Assembly (NCBI RefSeq): GCF_021555175.1
Contig: NZ_JAKGRW010000051.1
Coordinates: 1-64,000, forward strand
Direction: 5' to 3'
Source of the DNA: Nocardioides alcanivorans
Lineage (GTDB): Bacteria; Actinomycetota; Actinomycetes; Propionibacteriales; Nocardioidaceae
DNA: 64,000 bases
The position numbers were made by a program, and so were the translations under genes. Under the pieces are notes generated by a model that ran no database searches, had not been told where the DNA came from, and saw only the letters and a list, made by a program, of their open reading frames with translations. Positions 46,716-57,105 of the stretch are shown piece after piece; the first letter of the stretch is position 1, and each line of letters opens with the position of its first letter.

Positions 46716-48088
46716 CTCGGTCGCGGATGGTGGTCGTCGGCGGTGACGCCGCTGGGATGAGCGCTGCCCACCAGGCGCTGCGCTCGGCCCAGCAGCACGG
46801 TCGCGAGCTCGAGGTGACCGTGCTCGAGGCAACCGAGGACACGAGCTACTCGGCCTGCGGCATTCCCTACTGGATCTCCGGTGAGGTGGATTCGCGCAGA
46901 TCGCTGATCGCGCGCACCCCCGAGGTGCACCGGCAACTGGGTGTCGACCTACGCACGGGCGCCCGTGCGACGCACGTCGACCACGATGCCGGCGAGGTGC
47001 ACTGGGTCGGTCCCGACGGGGAGCAGCGGCTCGGCTACGACGACCTCGTCATCGCCACCGGCGCCCCGTCGATCGTGCCGGACTGGGCGCGTGACGCGTC
47101 GGGTGCTCCGGGCAGGGGCGTCCAGGTGGTGAAGACGCTGGACGACGGTGCCTGGTGGATCCGGGCACTCGCTGGGGCACCGAAGCATGTGGTGGTGGCC
47201 GGCGGCAGCTACATCGGCCTGGAGATGGCCGAGGCCATGCTGGCGCACGGTCACCGCGTGACGCTGATGACCCGTTCCCGGGTGATGAGCAACCTGGACG
47301 AGCCGATGAGCGACCGGGTGGCAACTGCCCTCGACGTCGGCGGCGTCACGGTGCACACCGGGGCCGCGGCCTCAGGCGTCGAACGTGCCGCCGACGGTTC
47401 GTTGGCCGCGGTGCTGGCCGGCGACCTGCGTGTCGAGGCCGACCTCCTGGTGTTGGCGATCGGGGTCACGCCCGCCACCGAGATCGTGCAGCACCTCGAC
47501 CTGCCCCGCTCGCGCCGTGGAGCGCTGCGCCCGGATCCGCACGGGCGTCTCGCCGACGGGCTGTGGGCTGCGGGGGACTGCTGCGACGTGCGGCACCGGA
47601 TCACCGGTGACTGGGCCTATCTGCCCTTGGGCACGCACGCCAACAAGATGGGTCGTGCGACCGGCGACACCATCGGTGGCGGTGACCTCACCTTCCCGGG
47701 GGCACTCGGAACCGCCATCACCCGTTTTGCCGCGGGAGCGGCGTACGCGGAGATCGCACGCACGGGTCTGGGGCTGGTGGAGGCGCAGGAGGCCGGCTTC
47801 AAGGCGGTCGAGGTGACCACCGACGGTACGACGGCGAGCGGCTACCACCCGGACGCCCAACCGATCGCGCTGAGCGTCGTGGGCGAGCAGGGGACCGGTC
47901 GACTGCTCGGTGCGCAGCTCGTCGGTGGACGAGGCTCCGCCAAGCGGATCGACACCGTCGCCATGGCGCTGTGGAGCGGCTCGAGCGTGGCAGACCTGGC
48001 GTGGGCAGACCTGGCCTACGCGCCGCCGTTCGCCACGGCGTGGGAGTTCGTCTCACTGGCTGCCCGCAGGCTCGCCGAACGGCTCTGA
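46712..48088 (+). CDS. FAD-dependent pyridine nucleotide-disulfide oxidoreductase, CoA-disulfide-reductase-like
   Basis: This 458-residue protein has the FAD motif VVVGGDAAGMSAAHQA at the N-terminus, one redox Cys (C49 in SYSACGIPYW, as in CoA-disulfide reductase and NADH oxidase), the NAD(P)-binding motif VVVAGGSYIGLEMAEAM, the second FAD contact LWAAGDCCDV and a C-terminal dimerisation domain. It would reduce CoA disulfide or a similar thiol, or oxidise NADH. ATG at 46712 overlaps the methyltransferase stop, so it is in the truA operon. Confidence 0.85.
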   Translation: MTRSRMVVVGGDAAGMSAAHQALRSAQQHGRELEVTVLEATEDTSYSACGIPYWISGEVDSRRSLIARTPEVHRQLGVDLRTGARATHVDHDAGEVHWVGPDGEQRLGYDDLVIATGAPSIVPDWARDASGAPGRGVQVVKTLDDGAWWIRALAGAPKHVVVAGGSYIGLEMAEAMLAHGHRVTLMTRSRVMSNLDEPMSDRVATALDVGGVTVHTGAAASGVERAADGSLAAVLAGDLRVEADLLVLAIGVTPATEIVQHLDLPRSRRGALRPDPHGRLADGLWAAGDCCDVRHRITGDWAYLPLGTHANKMGRATGDTIGGGDLTFPGALGTAITRFAAGAAYAEIARTGLGLVEAQEAGFKAVEVTTDGTTASGYHPDAQPIALSVVGEQGTGRLLGAQLVGGRGSAKRIDTVAMALWSGSSVADLAWADLAYAPPFATAWEFVSLAARRLAERL

Positions 48089-48113
48089 GGGCGCGCGACG
48101 ACGACCGGTCCGG

Positions 48114-49064
48114 TCAGGAGCCTCTGCTGCGTTCCCAGCGGTTGCACGCGGCAATGACCAAGATGGCCAGCGCGGCACCGGCAATGGTGTCGATGACGTA
48201 GTGCTCGCCGTAGTAGATGAGTCCGAAGGACATCGTCAGCGGGTAGAGCAGGGTCAGCCACGACCATGCGTTGCGGTAGCGCTGGATCAGGTAGAACGAG
48301 ATCAGGAAGGCGGTGCCGGCGTGCAGGGACGGCATCGCCGCCACCGGGTTGCCGACCCCGGTGAGGATCAGGTGGTAGCGGCCCAGCCCGGTGTCGCCCC
48401 AACCACGGCTGGTGAGGCGCAGGACCTGCTCCTCGAGGTATCCGTCGCGACCCGCCATCCACGGCGGCGCCATCGGGTAGACGACGTAGATCGCCAGACC
48501 GGCGAAGTTGAGGCCGATGTAGCGGCGCATCCACTTCAGCCACTCACCGCGGTTGCGCAGCCACAGCACCACGGCGAGGACCAGGCCGAAGATGAAGTGG
48601 GTGGAGTAGACGATGGTGAAGACCAGGTCGTACCACCGGGCGCCGGCGTGCGGGTCACAGTCCACGCTGCACAGTCGGTCCTGCAGCCAGGCAGTGGGCA
48701 GTTCGCCGCCGAACATCCACTTGTCGGCGTCGACGGGGAACTGGAACGCCACGGGCATCGCATAGAGCTCGTCGGCGAGGCCGCGGCCGTAGAAGTAGAC
48801 GACCAACGCGAGGAGGGGCGCCCACCAGTCCCGGATGAAGCCCAGGTGGTAGCGCCACGGCTCCTCGATGTTCCAGGCGATCGTGCCGAGCCACAGCCAC
48901 ACGAAGATCTGCACCGTGTCGCTGGGAATGCCGAAGTTGATCGTGAAGATCGTCAGCAGGATCCCGAAGACCGTCATCGACGCGAAGCGCGTCCTGGGGC
49001 GGGTGACTCCGCGTCTGGGAACGTCGACGGCGGCGTCGTTGATCTGCTCGGTGCCGCTCGCCAT
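48114..49064 (-). CDS. PAP2 / inositolphosphotransferase-like membrane protein
   Basis: This 316-residue integral membrane protein has about six to seven helices (FGILLTIFTINFGIP, WWAPLLALVVYFYG, IYVVYPMAPPWM). The phosphatase-superfamily motifs are AAMPSLHAGTAF (His of motif 2) and GEHYVIDTIAGAAL (motif 3 with the catalytic His and Asp). This pattern fits the PAP2_3/AUR1-like group that transfers or removes lipid phosphate groups. Convergent with the oxidoreductase gene. Substrate unknown. The 271 nt upstream of its start hold no evident gene. Confidence 0.8.
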   Translation of the reverse strand: MASGTEQINDAAVDVPRRGVTRPRTRFASMTVFGILLTIFTINFGIPSDTVQIFVWLWLGTIAWNIEEPWRYHLGFIRDWWAPLLALVVYFYGRGLADELYAMPVAFQFPVDADKWMFGGELPTAWLQDRLCSVDCDPHAGARWYDLVFTIVYSTHFIFGLVLAVVLWLRNRGEWLKWMRRYIGLNFAGLAIYVVYPMAPPWMAGRDGYLEEQVLRLTSRGWGDTGLGRYHLILTGVGNPVAAMPSLHAGTAFLISFYLIQRYRNAWSWLTLLYPLTMSFGLIYYGEHYVIDTIAGAALAILVIAACNRWERSRGS

Positions 49065-49335
49065 GCGCGGAATATTACGTCACCACCCCCAGCCGCCGAC
49101 GAATCGAGGTCCGGTGATGAGGAGGCATGTCGTCCGGATTGAGAAGGTCGCAACACATTGGCCGTGTCCTGCGTCTGCGGGGCATGGAGGTGGCATTGAC
49201 GGCGCCGCGAGGACAGTTCACTCGGATGCCGAGCCCGACTTCGGGCAGCGGCGGCACTGGGCGGCGATGCCCTGATCAGCCAGCCGCGGGAAACCCGGGT
49301 GCACGGATGCGATCCTCAAGGGACAATCGACTCCC

Positions 49336-51011
49336 GTGGGACACATCGAGGCGGCCGGTATCCGTTATGAACTGCCTGACGGGCGGGTGTTGCTGGACGA
49401 GGTGTCCTTCCGGGTCGCGGACGGCGCGAAGGTCGCGCTGGTGGGTGCCAACGGTGCCGGCAAGACGACCCTGCTGCGGATCATCACGGGTGAGCTGACG
49501 CCCCACGCCGGCGCCATCACCCGTTCCGGTGGACTCGGTGTCATGAAGCAGATGGTCGGGCGTGGTGCCACCTCGGTCGCCGAGCTGCTGCTCTCGGTTG
49601 CTCCGGAGCGGGTCCGGAGCGCAGCTGCGGAGGTCGACGCCTGCGAGCTGGCACTGATGGAGGCCGACGACGAGGCGACCCAGATGCGTTATGCCACCGC
49701 GCTGGGGAGTACGCCGACGCTGGTGGCTACGACCTCGAGGTGGTCTGGGACGTCTGCACGATGGCAGCCTTCGCCGTGCCGTTCGACCGGGCCAAGTACC
49801 GCTCCCTCGACACCCTCTCGGGCGGGGAGCAGAAGCGACTCGTCCTCGAATACCTGCTGCGCGGGCCCGACGAGGTGCTGCTGCTCGACGAGCCCGACAA
49901 CTTCCTCGACGTGCCGGGCAAGATCTGGCTCGAACAACGGATCCGGGAGTCGGCCAAGACGATCCTCTACATCAGTCACGACCGCGAGTTGCTCAACAAC
50001 ACCGCCACGCGGGTGGTCACCGTCGAGCTAGGTGCCGCAGGCAACCGGGTGTGGACGCACCCGGGCGGGTTCGCTTCGTACCACCAGGCCCGGCAGGACC
50101 GCTTCGCGCGCTTCGAGGAACTGCGCAGGCGCTGGGACGAGGAGCACGCCAAGCTCAAGGCGTTGGTGCTGCGGCTGAAGGTCAAGTCCGAGTACAACGA
50201 CGGCATGTCGAGCCAGTACCGGGCGGCCCAGACGCGCTTGCGGAAGTTCGAGGAGGCGGGACCGCCGACCGAGCAGCCGCGCGAACAGCAGGTGACGATG
50301 CGCCTGACCGGTGGCCGCACGGGCAAACGAGCCGTGGTCTGCGAACAACTCGAGCTGAGCGGCCTGATGAAGCCCTTCGACCTGGAGGTCTGGTACGGCG
50401 AGCGGGTGGCGGTGCTCGGCTCCAACGGCTCCGGGAAGTCGCACTTCCTGCGACTGCTCGCCGCCGGCGGAAGCACCCCGGAGAAGGAGCACGAGCCTGT
50501 CGGCGAGGTGGAGATCGCGCCGGTGGAGCACCGCGGTGTCGCGCGGCTCGGGGCGCGGGTCCGGCCCGGCTGGTTCGTGCAGACCCACGCGCATCCCGAG
50601 CTGGTGGGCCGGACCCTGGTGGAGATCCTGCACCGCGGTGACGACCACCGGAACGGGCTGCCGCGTGAGGCGGCTTCGCGGGTCCTGGACCGCTACGAGC
50701 TGGCACACGCTGCCGAACAGCCCTTCGACTCGCTCTCCGGCGGCCAGCAGGCACGGTTCCAGATCCTGTTGCTGGAGCTCTCCGGCGCCACTCTGCTGCT
50801 CCTCGACGAGCCGACCGACAACCTCGACGTGCAGTCGGCGGAGGCGCTCGAGGAGGGCCTGGCCGCCTACGAGGGCACCGTGCTCGCCGTGACCCACGAC
50901 CGCTGGTTCGCCCGCGGCTTCGACCGGTTCCTCGTCTACGGCGCTGACGGCACCGTGCGCGAGACGCCCGAACCCGTCTGGGACGAGGGACGCGTCGCGC
51001 GCGCCCGCTGA
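49336..51011 (+). CDS. ABC-F family ATPase (one apparent frameshift)
   Basis: A soluble protein with two ABC domains and no membrane part, about 558 residues. NBD1 has GANGAGKTTLLR, LSGGEQKRLVLEYL and LLLDEPDNFLDVPGK; NBD2 has GSNGSGKSHFLRL, LSGGQQARFQILLL and LLLDEPTDNLDVQ. A charged linker (RFEELRRRWDEEHAKLKA) lies between them. ABC-F proteins act on ribosomes (E-site binding, antibiotic protection). The frame breaks at the G run 49704-49707; one G restores EYADAGGYDLEVVW. GTG at 49336. Confidence 0.88.
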
Positions 51012-51024
51012 CCCCGTTCGTGGG

Positions 51025-52299
51025 TCAGGCGCCGGTGGCGTCGGAGCCGAGGGTCAGCGTGGTGGTGCTTTCCTTGCCTCCGCGGACGTAGGTGATCTCC
51101 ACCTGGTCGCCGGGACGATAGGCGCGGATGTTGGCGATGAGGGCATCCGAGCCCGTGACGGCGTGGTCGTCGATCCTGGTGATCACGTCGCCGCGTTGCA
51201 GGCCCGCCTTGTCGGCAGCGGAGCCCTCCGTCGACTCCTGGATCTGCGCGCCGGTCGCGCCGGTGTCGTCGGTGCGCACGTCGGACACGCTGATGCCGAG
51301 CCGGGCGTGGGTGGGCTCCTCGCCGTTTCGGATCTGCTCCACGATCGGCATCGCGGCATCGATCGGGATGGCGAAGCCAAGGCCGATGGAGCCGCTCTCG
51401 GCGGTCTGCCCGTAGGCGTCGGTCGTGCCGGAGGTGCGGATGGAGGAGTTGATCCCCACCACGTTGCCGGACATGTCGATCAGCGGTCCACCGGAGTTGC
51501 CCGGATTGATCGCGGCGTCGGTCTGGATGGCCGGGTAGGCGGTGGTGTTCCCGGACTGGTCACGCGCCACCTCGACCGGGCGGTTGAGGGCGCTGACGAT
51601 GCCCGAGGTCACCGTGGCGTCCAGGCCGTAGGGCGAGCCCACCGCGACGACACCCTGGCCGACGGCGAGATTGGCGGACTTGCCGAGCGTGGCTGGGGTG
51701 AGATCGGACACGCCCTCGGCCTTGATCACGGCGAGGTCGGTGAGACTGTCGGAGCCGACCAGGGTCGCCCTCGCGCGGCTGCCGTCGCTGAACGCCACGA
51801 CCAGCTGACCGCCGCCCGCCGCGATCTCGGTCACGTGGGCGTTCGTGAGGATCTCACCATCCGAGCTGAGGACGATCCCGGAACCCGAGCCGCTGCCGCC
51901 CTGGCCGGACACCTCGATCTGCACCACGCTCGGCATCACCTTCGTGGCGGCGTCCTGCACCGAACCTTCGGTGGCGACGGTGGTGCCGGTGTCGACGACC
52001 CGGGCGGTCTGCACATTCGAAGACGCCTGGGAGTCCTCCTGCTGCGACGTCCACAGCGCGGCGCCGCCGACGCCGGACGCCCCGCCGACCAGGAGCGCCG
52101 CGACCAGCAGTCCGACGACGCCGCCCTTCCTCCGTCCCCGGTCGGGCACCGGCCCGAAGGCAGACGGCGCCGGGCCGACCGGCGAACCCGTCGGCGGCGG
52201 GTACGCCGGACCTTGGGATGCGCCGTAGGTCGGCAGCTGGCTGGTGGCCGCGTGCTGGTCGGCCTGGGACGGGCTGGGGTGCGAGGTCTCTTCGTGCAT
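51025..52299 (-). CDS. HtrA/DegP-like membrane-anchored serine protease with PDZ domain
   Basis: The 424-residue protein has a Pro-rich cytoplasmic N-terminus, one TM helix (GGVVGLLVAALLVGGASGVG), a trypsin-like domain with the triad H155 (LTNAHV), D188 (DSLTDLAV) and S269 (NPGNSGGPL), and a C-terminal PDZ domain (ADKAGLQRGDVITRIDDHAV). It should degrade or refold damaged proteins outside the membrane. I start at ATG 52299; a GTG at 52308 or frames further upstream are alternatives. Divergent from the acyltransferase gene. Confidence 0.9.
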   Translation of the reverse strand: MHEETSHPSPSQADQHAATSQLPTYGASQGPAYPPPTGSPVGPAPSAFGPVPDRGRRKGGVVGLLVAALLVGGASGVGGAALWTSQQEDSQASSNVQTARVVDTGTTVATEGSVQDAATKVMPSVVQIEVSGQGGSGSGSGIVLSSDGEILTNAHVTEIAAGGGQLVVAFSDGSRARATLVGSDSLTDLAVIKAEGVSDLTPATLGKSANLAVGQGVVAVGSPYGLDATVTSGIVSALNRPVEVARDQSGNTTAYPAIQTDAAINPGNSGGPLIDMSGNVVGINSSIRTSGTTDAYGQTAESGSIGLGFAIPIDAAMPIVEQIRNGEEPTHARLGISVSDVRTDDTGATGAQIQESTEGSAADKAGLQRGDVITRIDDHAVTGSDALIANIRAYRPGDQVEITYVRGGKESTTTLTLGSDATGA

Positions 52300-52377
52300 G
52301 ACATCCACGGTGCTCCGTCTCCCTGTGAACGGGCTGAGAACCTGCCGTCGGAATGCCAAGACTCCTGCGAGGCCCAG

Positions 52378-52407
52378 TTGGTCACGTCCTGACAAGCCTT
52401 GTAGCGT
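52378..52407 (+). promoter_or_regulatory. Candidate promoter of the acyltransferase gene
   Basis: TTGGTC (52378-52383), an 18-nt spacer and TAGCGT (52402-52407) end 8 nt before the ATG, so the message would be nearly leaderless. Weak -35. Confidence 0.4.
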
Positions 52408-52415
52408 CGATTCAC

Positions 52416-54487
52416 ATGCAATGGGGATACCGGCCCGAACTCGATGGCCTGCGCACCCTCGCTGTCGTGATCATCGTGTTCTTCCACGCGGGCGTGGCAG
52501 GGTGGGGCAACAGTTTCATCGCGCTCGACCTGTTCTTCGTCCTCTCCGGGTTCCTGGTCACCAACGTGGTGCTCACCGAAATCGACAAGACGGGTTCGCT
52601 GAAACTCGGCGCCTACTACGCACGCCGGGTCCGGCGACTGCTCCCGGCCGCGGTCGTCGCGATCCTCGTGACCAGTGTGATCTTCCTGCTCGTGGCCTCC
52701 CAGCCCGAGCGGCTCCCGCTGATCCGTCACGCCCAAGCCGCGCTGGTCTACCTCGCGAACTGGCAGTTCATCGCAGAAGCGGGGACTACTTCGCCGGAGA
52801 CATGCGCTCGTCCCCGTTCATGCACTACTGGTCCTTGTCGATCGAGGAGCAGTTCTACATCCTCTTCCCGCTGCTCATCCTCCTGGTGCACCGGTTCTTC
52901 CCCGGCAAGGGCAAGGCCCTGTTGGTGGCCTTCGGTGCGGTTGCGGGCCTGTCGGTCATCTCGCAGCTGTACTGGGGCCAGGTCGACCCGAACCGCGCCT
53001 ACTACGCCACCGACGCGCGGATGTTCCAACTGATGGCGGGAGCGCTCCTGGCAGTGGCGCTGCGGGAGTTCGCGTCCGTCGCCACCCGCCGGGCGCAGGC
53101 ACTGTGGTTCCGTCGCGGGCGAACCCTGGCCATCGGTGGAGTGGTGGGTTACCTGATCTTCGGCAGTTCACTGATCTCGATGTCGGTCTCGCACCGCAAC
53201 CTGGTCGCCACCTTCCTCGCCGGCGCGATGGTCGTGGGTCTCTACTGCGCTCCGGGGTCGAAGGTGGCGCGGCCGTTCGCGCTCCCGGGCGTCGTCTATC
53301 TCGGCAAGATCTCGTACGGCACCTATCTCTGGCACTGGCCGATCATCCTGCTGCTCAACACCTTCTTCGACGCCCGCCCGATCGTGGTGGCGGCCACGGC
53401 AGGCGTCGCCGCGATGGCGCTGGCCTCACTCTCCTACGAACTGCTGGAGACGCCGATCCGGCGCGGCAAGCGCCTCAACCCGATCCCGTGGCGGACCGTC
53501 GCCGGAGGCCTCTCCGTCTCCGTCCTGGCCGCTGTCGTCATCGTCGAGCCGATCCTGGGAAGCGCGCGCCCTCCCGCCGTCACGGTGTCGACAGCAGGGG
53601 GCGATCGGGTGATGGTCGACAGCGAGGCAGCTTCCGGCCTGGCCCGATCGGTACCCAAGCTGGACTACGAGAAGATCGACCGGATGCGAGGCACCACGGG
53701 CGAGCAGTGCACGCCGGATGACGTGACGTCGTGCGTCCGCGTCGACGGTGACGGCCCCCACGTGGTGTTGGTCGGGGACAGCCAGGCCCGCACGATGGTC
53801 CCAGCCCTCACGAAGCTCGCGAAGGAGCGAGGGTTCAAGCTGTCGACCAGCATCGCTCTCTCGTGCCCTTGGCAGGCTGGTCTCTACAACGGCCGAACGG
53901 GCCAGGCCGACTGCAAGGAGACCCGCAAGGACTTCTACGAGGAGACGCTCGCCGCGATGAAGGCCGATGTCGTGGTGCTGTTCAGCCTCGCTCGCAGCGA
54001 CTCGTCGTGGGAAGGCGTCCTCGTCGACGAGGACGGCAACAGCGGCGATCTCCACGCGATGCAGCTGGAGGCGACCGCGCGCACCGCCGACCTGATCGAG
54101 GCCGCCGGGGCCCAAGCCGTCTTCGTGCACAGCGTCTTCGGCACCGAGGGGTGGGACCGGGAGGGGTTCAATCCGCTCGACTGCTTGGCCAGGGCGAAGG
54201 ACCAGGGTGGCTGCGCGGTCACTCCGCCGCTGGACCGACCCGTCGTCGACGGCTTCTACGAAACGCTCGCCACCAGCCGCGACGCCGTCCACTCGGTGGA
54301 CTTCAACGAACTGATCTGTCCCGGCGCGCCGTACTGCAGCCCGATTCTCGACGGGGCCGTCGTCTGGCGCAACGAGAACCACCTCACCACCCAGGTGTGG
54401 AACGCCGTGCGTGACCAGATGTGGGAACGGCTCGAGAGCAGTGGTGCGTTCGAAGACCTGACGTTCTCGGGCGTCGCCTCCGGCTGA
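52416..54487 (+). CDS. Acyltransferase-SGNH fusion protein, OafA-like (one apparent frameshift)
   Basis: This is a membrane acyltransferase-3 domain (about residues 1-370) fused to a periplasmic-side SGNH domain (about 430-690). The start YRPELDGLRTLAVVIIVFFH has the family RxxxLDGLR motif; FFVLSGFLVTN and YWSLSIEEQFYILFPLL follow. The SGNH domain has GDSQARTMVPAL with the nucleophile Ser and NHLTTQ with the His. Such proteins O-acetylate surface polysaccharides or peptidoglycan. The frame breaks at the G run 52781-52784; one G restores AGDYFAGDMRSS. Substrate unknown. Confidence 0.87.
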
Positions 54488-54557
54488 GGCCTTGCCGTCG
54501 TCGGTGATCTCGGTCACAATCGCGGCACCACGACGGCCGGACCCTGGGAGGAACCCC

Positions 54558-56132
54558 GTGACCGCTGCACCCGCGCACACCCGAGTCCACGATCGCCTGG
54601 CGCACTGGGCCAACGCCACGCCCGACGGCGAGGCGATGACCTACCTCAACCGAACCTGGACGTGGAAGGAGTGGGACGAGCGCGTACGCCGCGCCGCGAG
54701 CGGGCTCCGGGCGCTCGGGATCGGTCGCGGCGACGTCGTGTCGTTCCTCGACAAGAACCACCCGGCGTGTGTCGAGATCAGCTTGGCAGCTGCGTCGATC
54801 GGTGCCGCGAACGCGATCATCAACTGGCGACTGGCCGGTGACGAGGTCGACTACGCGGTCAACGACTCCGGTGCGAGGGTGCTCTTCGTGGGCGTCGAGC
54901 TGGCGCCGACGGTGGCGGCCATCCGCGATGAGCTCACCCAGGTCGAGCAGATCATCACGGTCACGCCGGACGGCGCGGAAGGTGACGAGTACGAGGCGTG
55001 GCTGGCCTCGCACGAACCGGCGGAGGCAGCGCTGGACGTCGCTGAGGACGACGTCTGCCTGATCATGTACTCCTCCGGCACGACGGGCCGCCCCAAGGGC
55101 ATCATGCTGACCCACCGCAACATGGTGACCCACACGATCGCCGCCCATGACGGCTGGGGTTTCGAGCCCGGTGACAAGTCGATGGTCTCGATGCCGCTCT
55201 TCCACGTGGGTGGGTCGTCCTACGTGCTCTTCGGCATCCACGACGGGATCCCCAGCGTGATGACCCGCGAGCCCGACGGCGCATCGCTCGCCGGTGCGAT
55301 CCTCGCCGGTGCGAACCGCACCTTCCTGGTGCCGGCCGTGCTCGCCCAGGTGCTGCAGGCCGGCCCTGACGCGGTGAAGCTCTTCGGCGCGCTGAAGACC
55401 TACACGTACGGCGCGTCACCGATGCCGCCGCCGTTGCTGCGAGCGGCCATGGAGGCCTGGCCCGACACGGACTTCATCCAGGTCTACGGGCTCACCGAGG
55501 TCGGCGGTGTCGCCACGCACCTGATGCCCGAGCACCATCACGACAAGGACCACCCCGAACGGCTGCTGTCAGCCGGGATCCCGCTGCCGGGCATGGAAGT
55601 GCGGATCGTCGACCCGGCCACCCTCGACGACGTGGCGACGGGGGAGGAGGGTGAGATCTGGCTCCGCTCGGCGCAGGTGATGAAGGGGTTCCTCAACAAG
55701 CCCGAGGAGACCGCGAAGTCGATCACCGAGGACGGCTGGTTCCGCACCGGTGACATCGGGCGGATGGACGACGGCGGTTTCGTCTACGTCCACGACCGGA
55801 TCAAGGACATGATCATCTCCGGCGGCGAGAACATCTATTCTCCCGAGGTCGAGCGGGTCCTTGCCGAGCACCCTGCGGTGATGGAGGTGGCGGTGATCGG
55901 CGTGCCCGACGACACGTGGGGCGAGGTCGTGAAGGCCATTGTGGCGCCCAAGCCCGACGTCGAGACGAGCGAGCAGGAGCTCATCGACTTCGCGCGTGAA
56001 CACCTCGCCCACTTCAAGTGCCCGCGGTCGGTGGACTTCCTCGATCTGCTTCCGCGCAACCCCAGCGGCAAGATCCTCAAGCGCGAGCTGCGCAAGGAGC
56101 ACTGGGAGGGGCGCGACTCGGCGATCGTCTGA
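54558..56132 (+). CDS. Long-chain acyl-CoA synthetase (AMP-forming), FadD-like
   Basis: This 524-residue ANL-superfamily ligase activates a fatty or other carboxylic acid to its CoA thioester through an acyl-adenylate. Motifs: YSSGTTGRPKGIMLTHRN near 170, YGLTEVGG, WFRTGDIGRMDDGG and DRIKDMIISGGENIYSPEVE, with the catalytic Lys in NPSGKILKRELR. GTG at 54558 after GGGAGGA. No acyl-CoA dehydrogenase or thioesterase is adjacent, so the chain length cannot be guessed. Confidence 0.9.
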   Translation: MTAAPAHTRVHDRLAHWANATPDGEAMTYLNRTWTWKEWDERVRRAASGLRALGIGRGDVVSFLDKNHPACVEISLAAASIGAANAIINWRLAGDEVDYAVNDSGARVLFVGVELAPTVAAIRDELTQVEQIITVTPDGAEGDEYEAWLASHEPAEAALDVAEDDVCLIMYSSGTTGRPKGIMLTHRNMVTHTIAAHDGWGFEPGDKSMVSMPLFHVGGSSYVLFGIHDGIPSVMTREPDGASLAGAILAGANRTFLVPAVLAQVLQAGPDAVKLFGALKTYTYGASPMPPPLLRAAMEAWPDTDFIQVYGLTEVGGVATHLMPEHHHDKDHPERLLSAGIPLPGMEVRIVDPATLDDVATGEEGEIWLRSAQVMKGFLNKPEETAKSITEDGWFRTGDIGRMDDGGFVYVHDRIKDMIISGGENIYSPEVERVLAEHPAVMEVAVIGVPDDTWGEVVKAIVAPKPDVETSEQELIDFAREHLAHFKCPRSVDFLDLLPRNPSGKILKRELRKEHWEGRDSAIV

Positions 56133-56224
56133 TCGACGCCGCGAAGAGAGACTTCCATCCAGCGGGAGTCTCCCGTTCCGTGGTTGCGCTGATGGACAGG
56201 GTGCGGGCACGGAAGGAGAACATC

Positions 56225-57033
56225 ATGCCCACACTCACCACCGTCGCTCGTGACCTGGGGTTCTGCGAAGGACCAGTTGCGCTGCCCGACGGTTCCGTTG
56301 CCGTCAGTTCGATCAGTCTGGGGTGCGTGCACTTCGTCCGCCCGGACGGGAGCGTCGACCGGGTCGACACCGGGGAGGGGCCAACGGCCTCGCGGCCGCC
56401 GCGGACGGCACGGTCTACGTCGCCCAGAACGGCGGCGCGTGGCACGGCTCGGGCCCGGCGCCGGGCGGCGTGCAGGTGATCCACGACGGCCGGGTCGACT
56501 ACCTGGTCGAGGTCGACGGCATCCCCAACGATCTTGTCTTCGGCCCGGACGGTCGTCTGTGGGTGACCGACCCGGTACGCGAGTTCACGTGGCACAACGG
56601 TGACGGTGGCGGTCCCGGACGGGTGCTCGCCGTCGACGTGTCGAGTGGCGCGGTCGAGGTGGTGCTGGAGGAGGGGCCGGTCTTTCCCAACGGCCTGGCC
56701 TTCGCCGCCGACGGGGTGCAGCTGCTGCTCACGGCCACGAGCTCGGCACAGGTTCTGGAGTACGACGTGACGACGGCTGGCCTGGTGGGTGGCCGGGCGC
56801 TCGCCCGGATCCTCGACGGCCACCCCGACGGCTGCACGCTCACCGAGCGGGGGCTCTGGGTGGCCACGACGAGTGGGCATCGACTCGACCTGATCGGACT
56901 CGACGGCACCCTGCTCGACAGTGTCTCGCTGGGTGCGAGGTCGCTACCCACCAACGTCTGCCCCGATCACGACGGTACCGGCCTCTATGTCACCGCGTCG
57001 TTGCAGGGGGCCCTGGTGCACGTGACCTTCTGA
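56225..57033 (+). CDS. SMP-30/gluconolactonase-like protein (one apparent frameshift)
   Basis: This is a roughly 270-residue six-bladed beta-propeller hydrolase. Metal-site signatures include FCEGPVALPDGSVAVSSI (Glu ligand), GIPNDLVFGPDGRLWVTD (Asn) and GPVFPNGLAFAADGVQLLL (Asn). It may hydrolyse a sugar lactone or similar ester. At the G run 56377-56380 one base is missing; adding it restores GANGLAAAADGTVYVAQ. ATG at 56225 follows GGAAGGAGAA. Likely co-transcribed with the acyl-CoA synthetase 92 nt upstream. Confidence 0.85.
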
Positions 57034-57059
57034 GCGACGTACTGCCACCCGGAACGAGA

Positions 57060-57090
57060 GAACCCCGTGACGGTGCGAGTCACGGGGTTC
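57060..57090. terminator. Bidirectional terminator between the SMP-30 gene and gltA
   Basis: A perfect 12-bp stem gaaccccgtgac / gtcacggggttc with a 7-nt loop lies between two convergent genes. It is followed by ttcgg on plus and tctcg on minus. Confidence 0.85.
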
Positions 57091-57105
57091 TTCGGTTGCC
57101 TCAGG

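Noticed and set aside
49065..49335. Small gene between the PAP2-like and ABC-F genes
   Set aside because: The only open frame overlaps the ABC-F start in another frame and has no domain or ribosome site.
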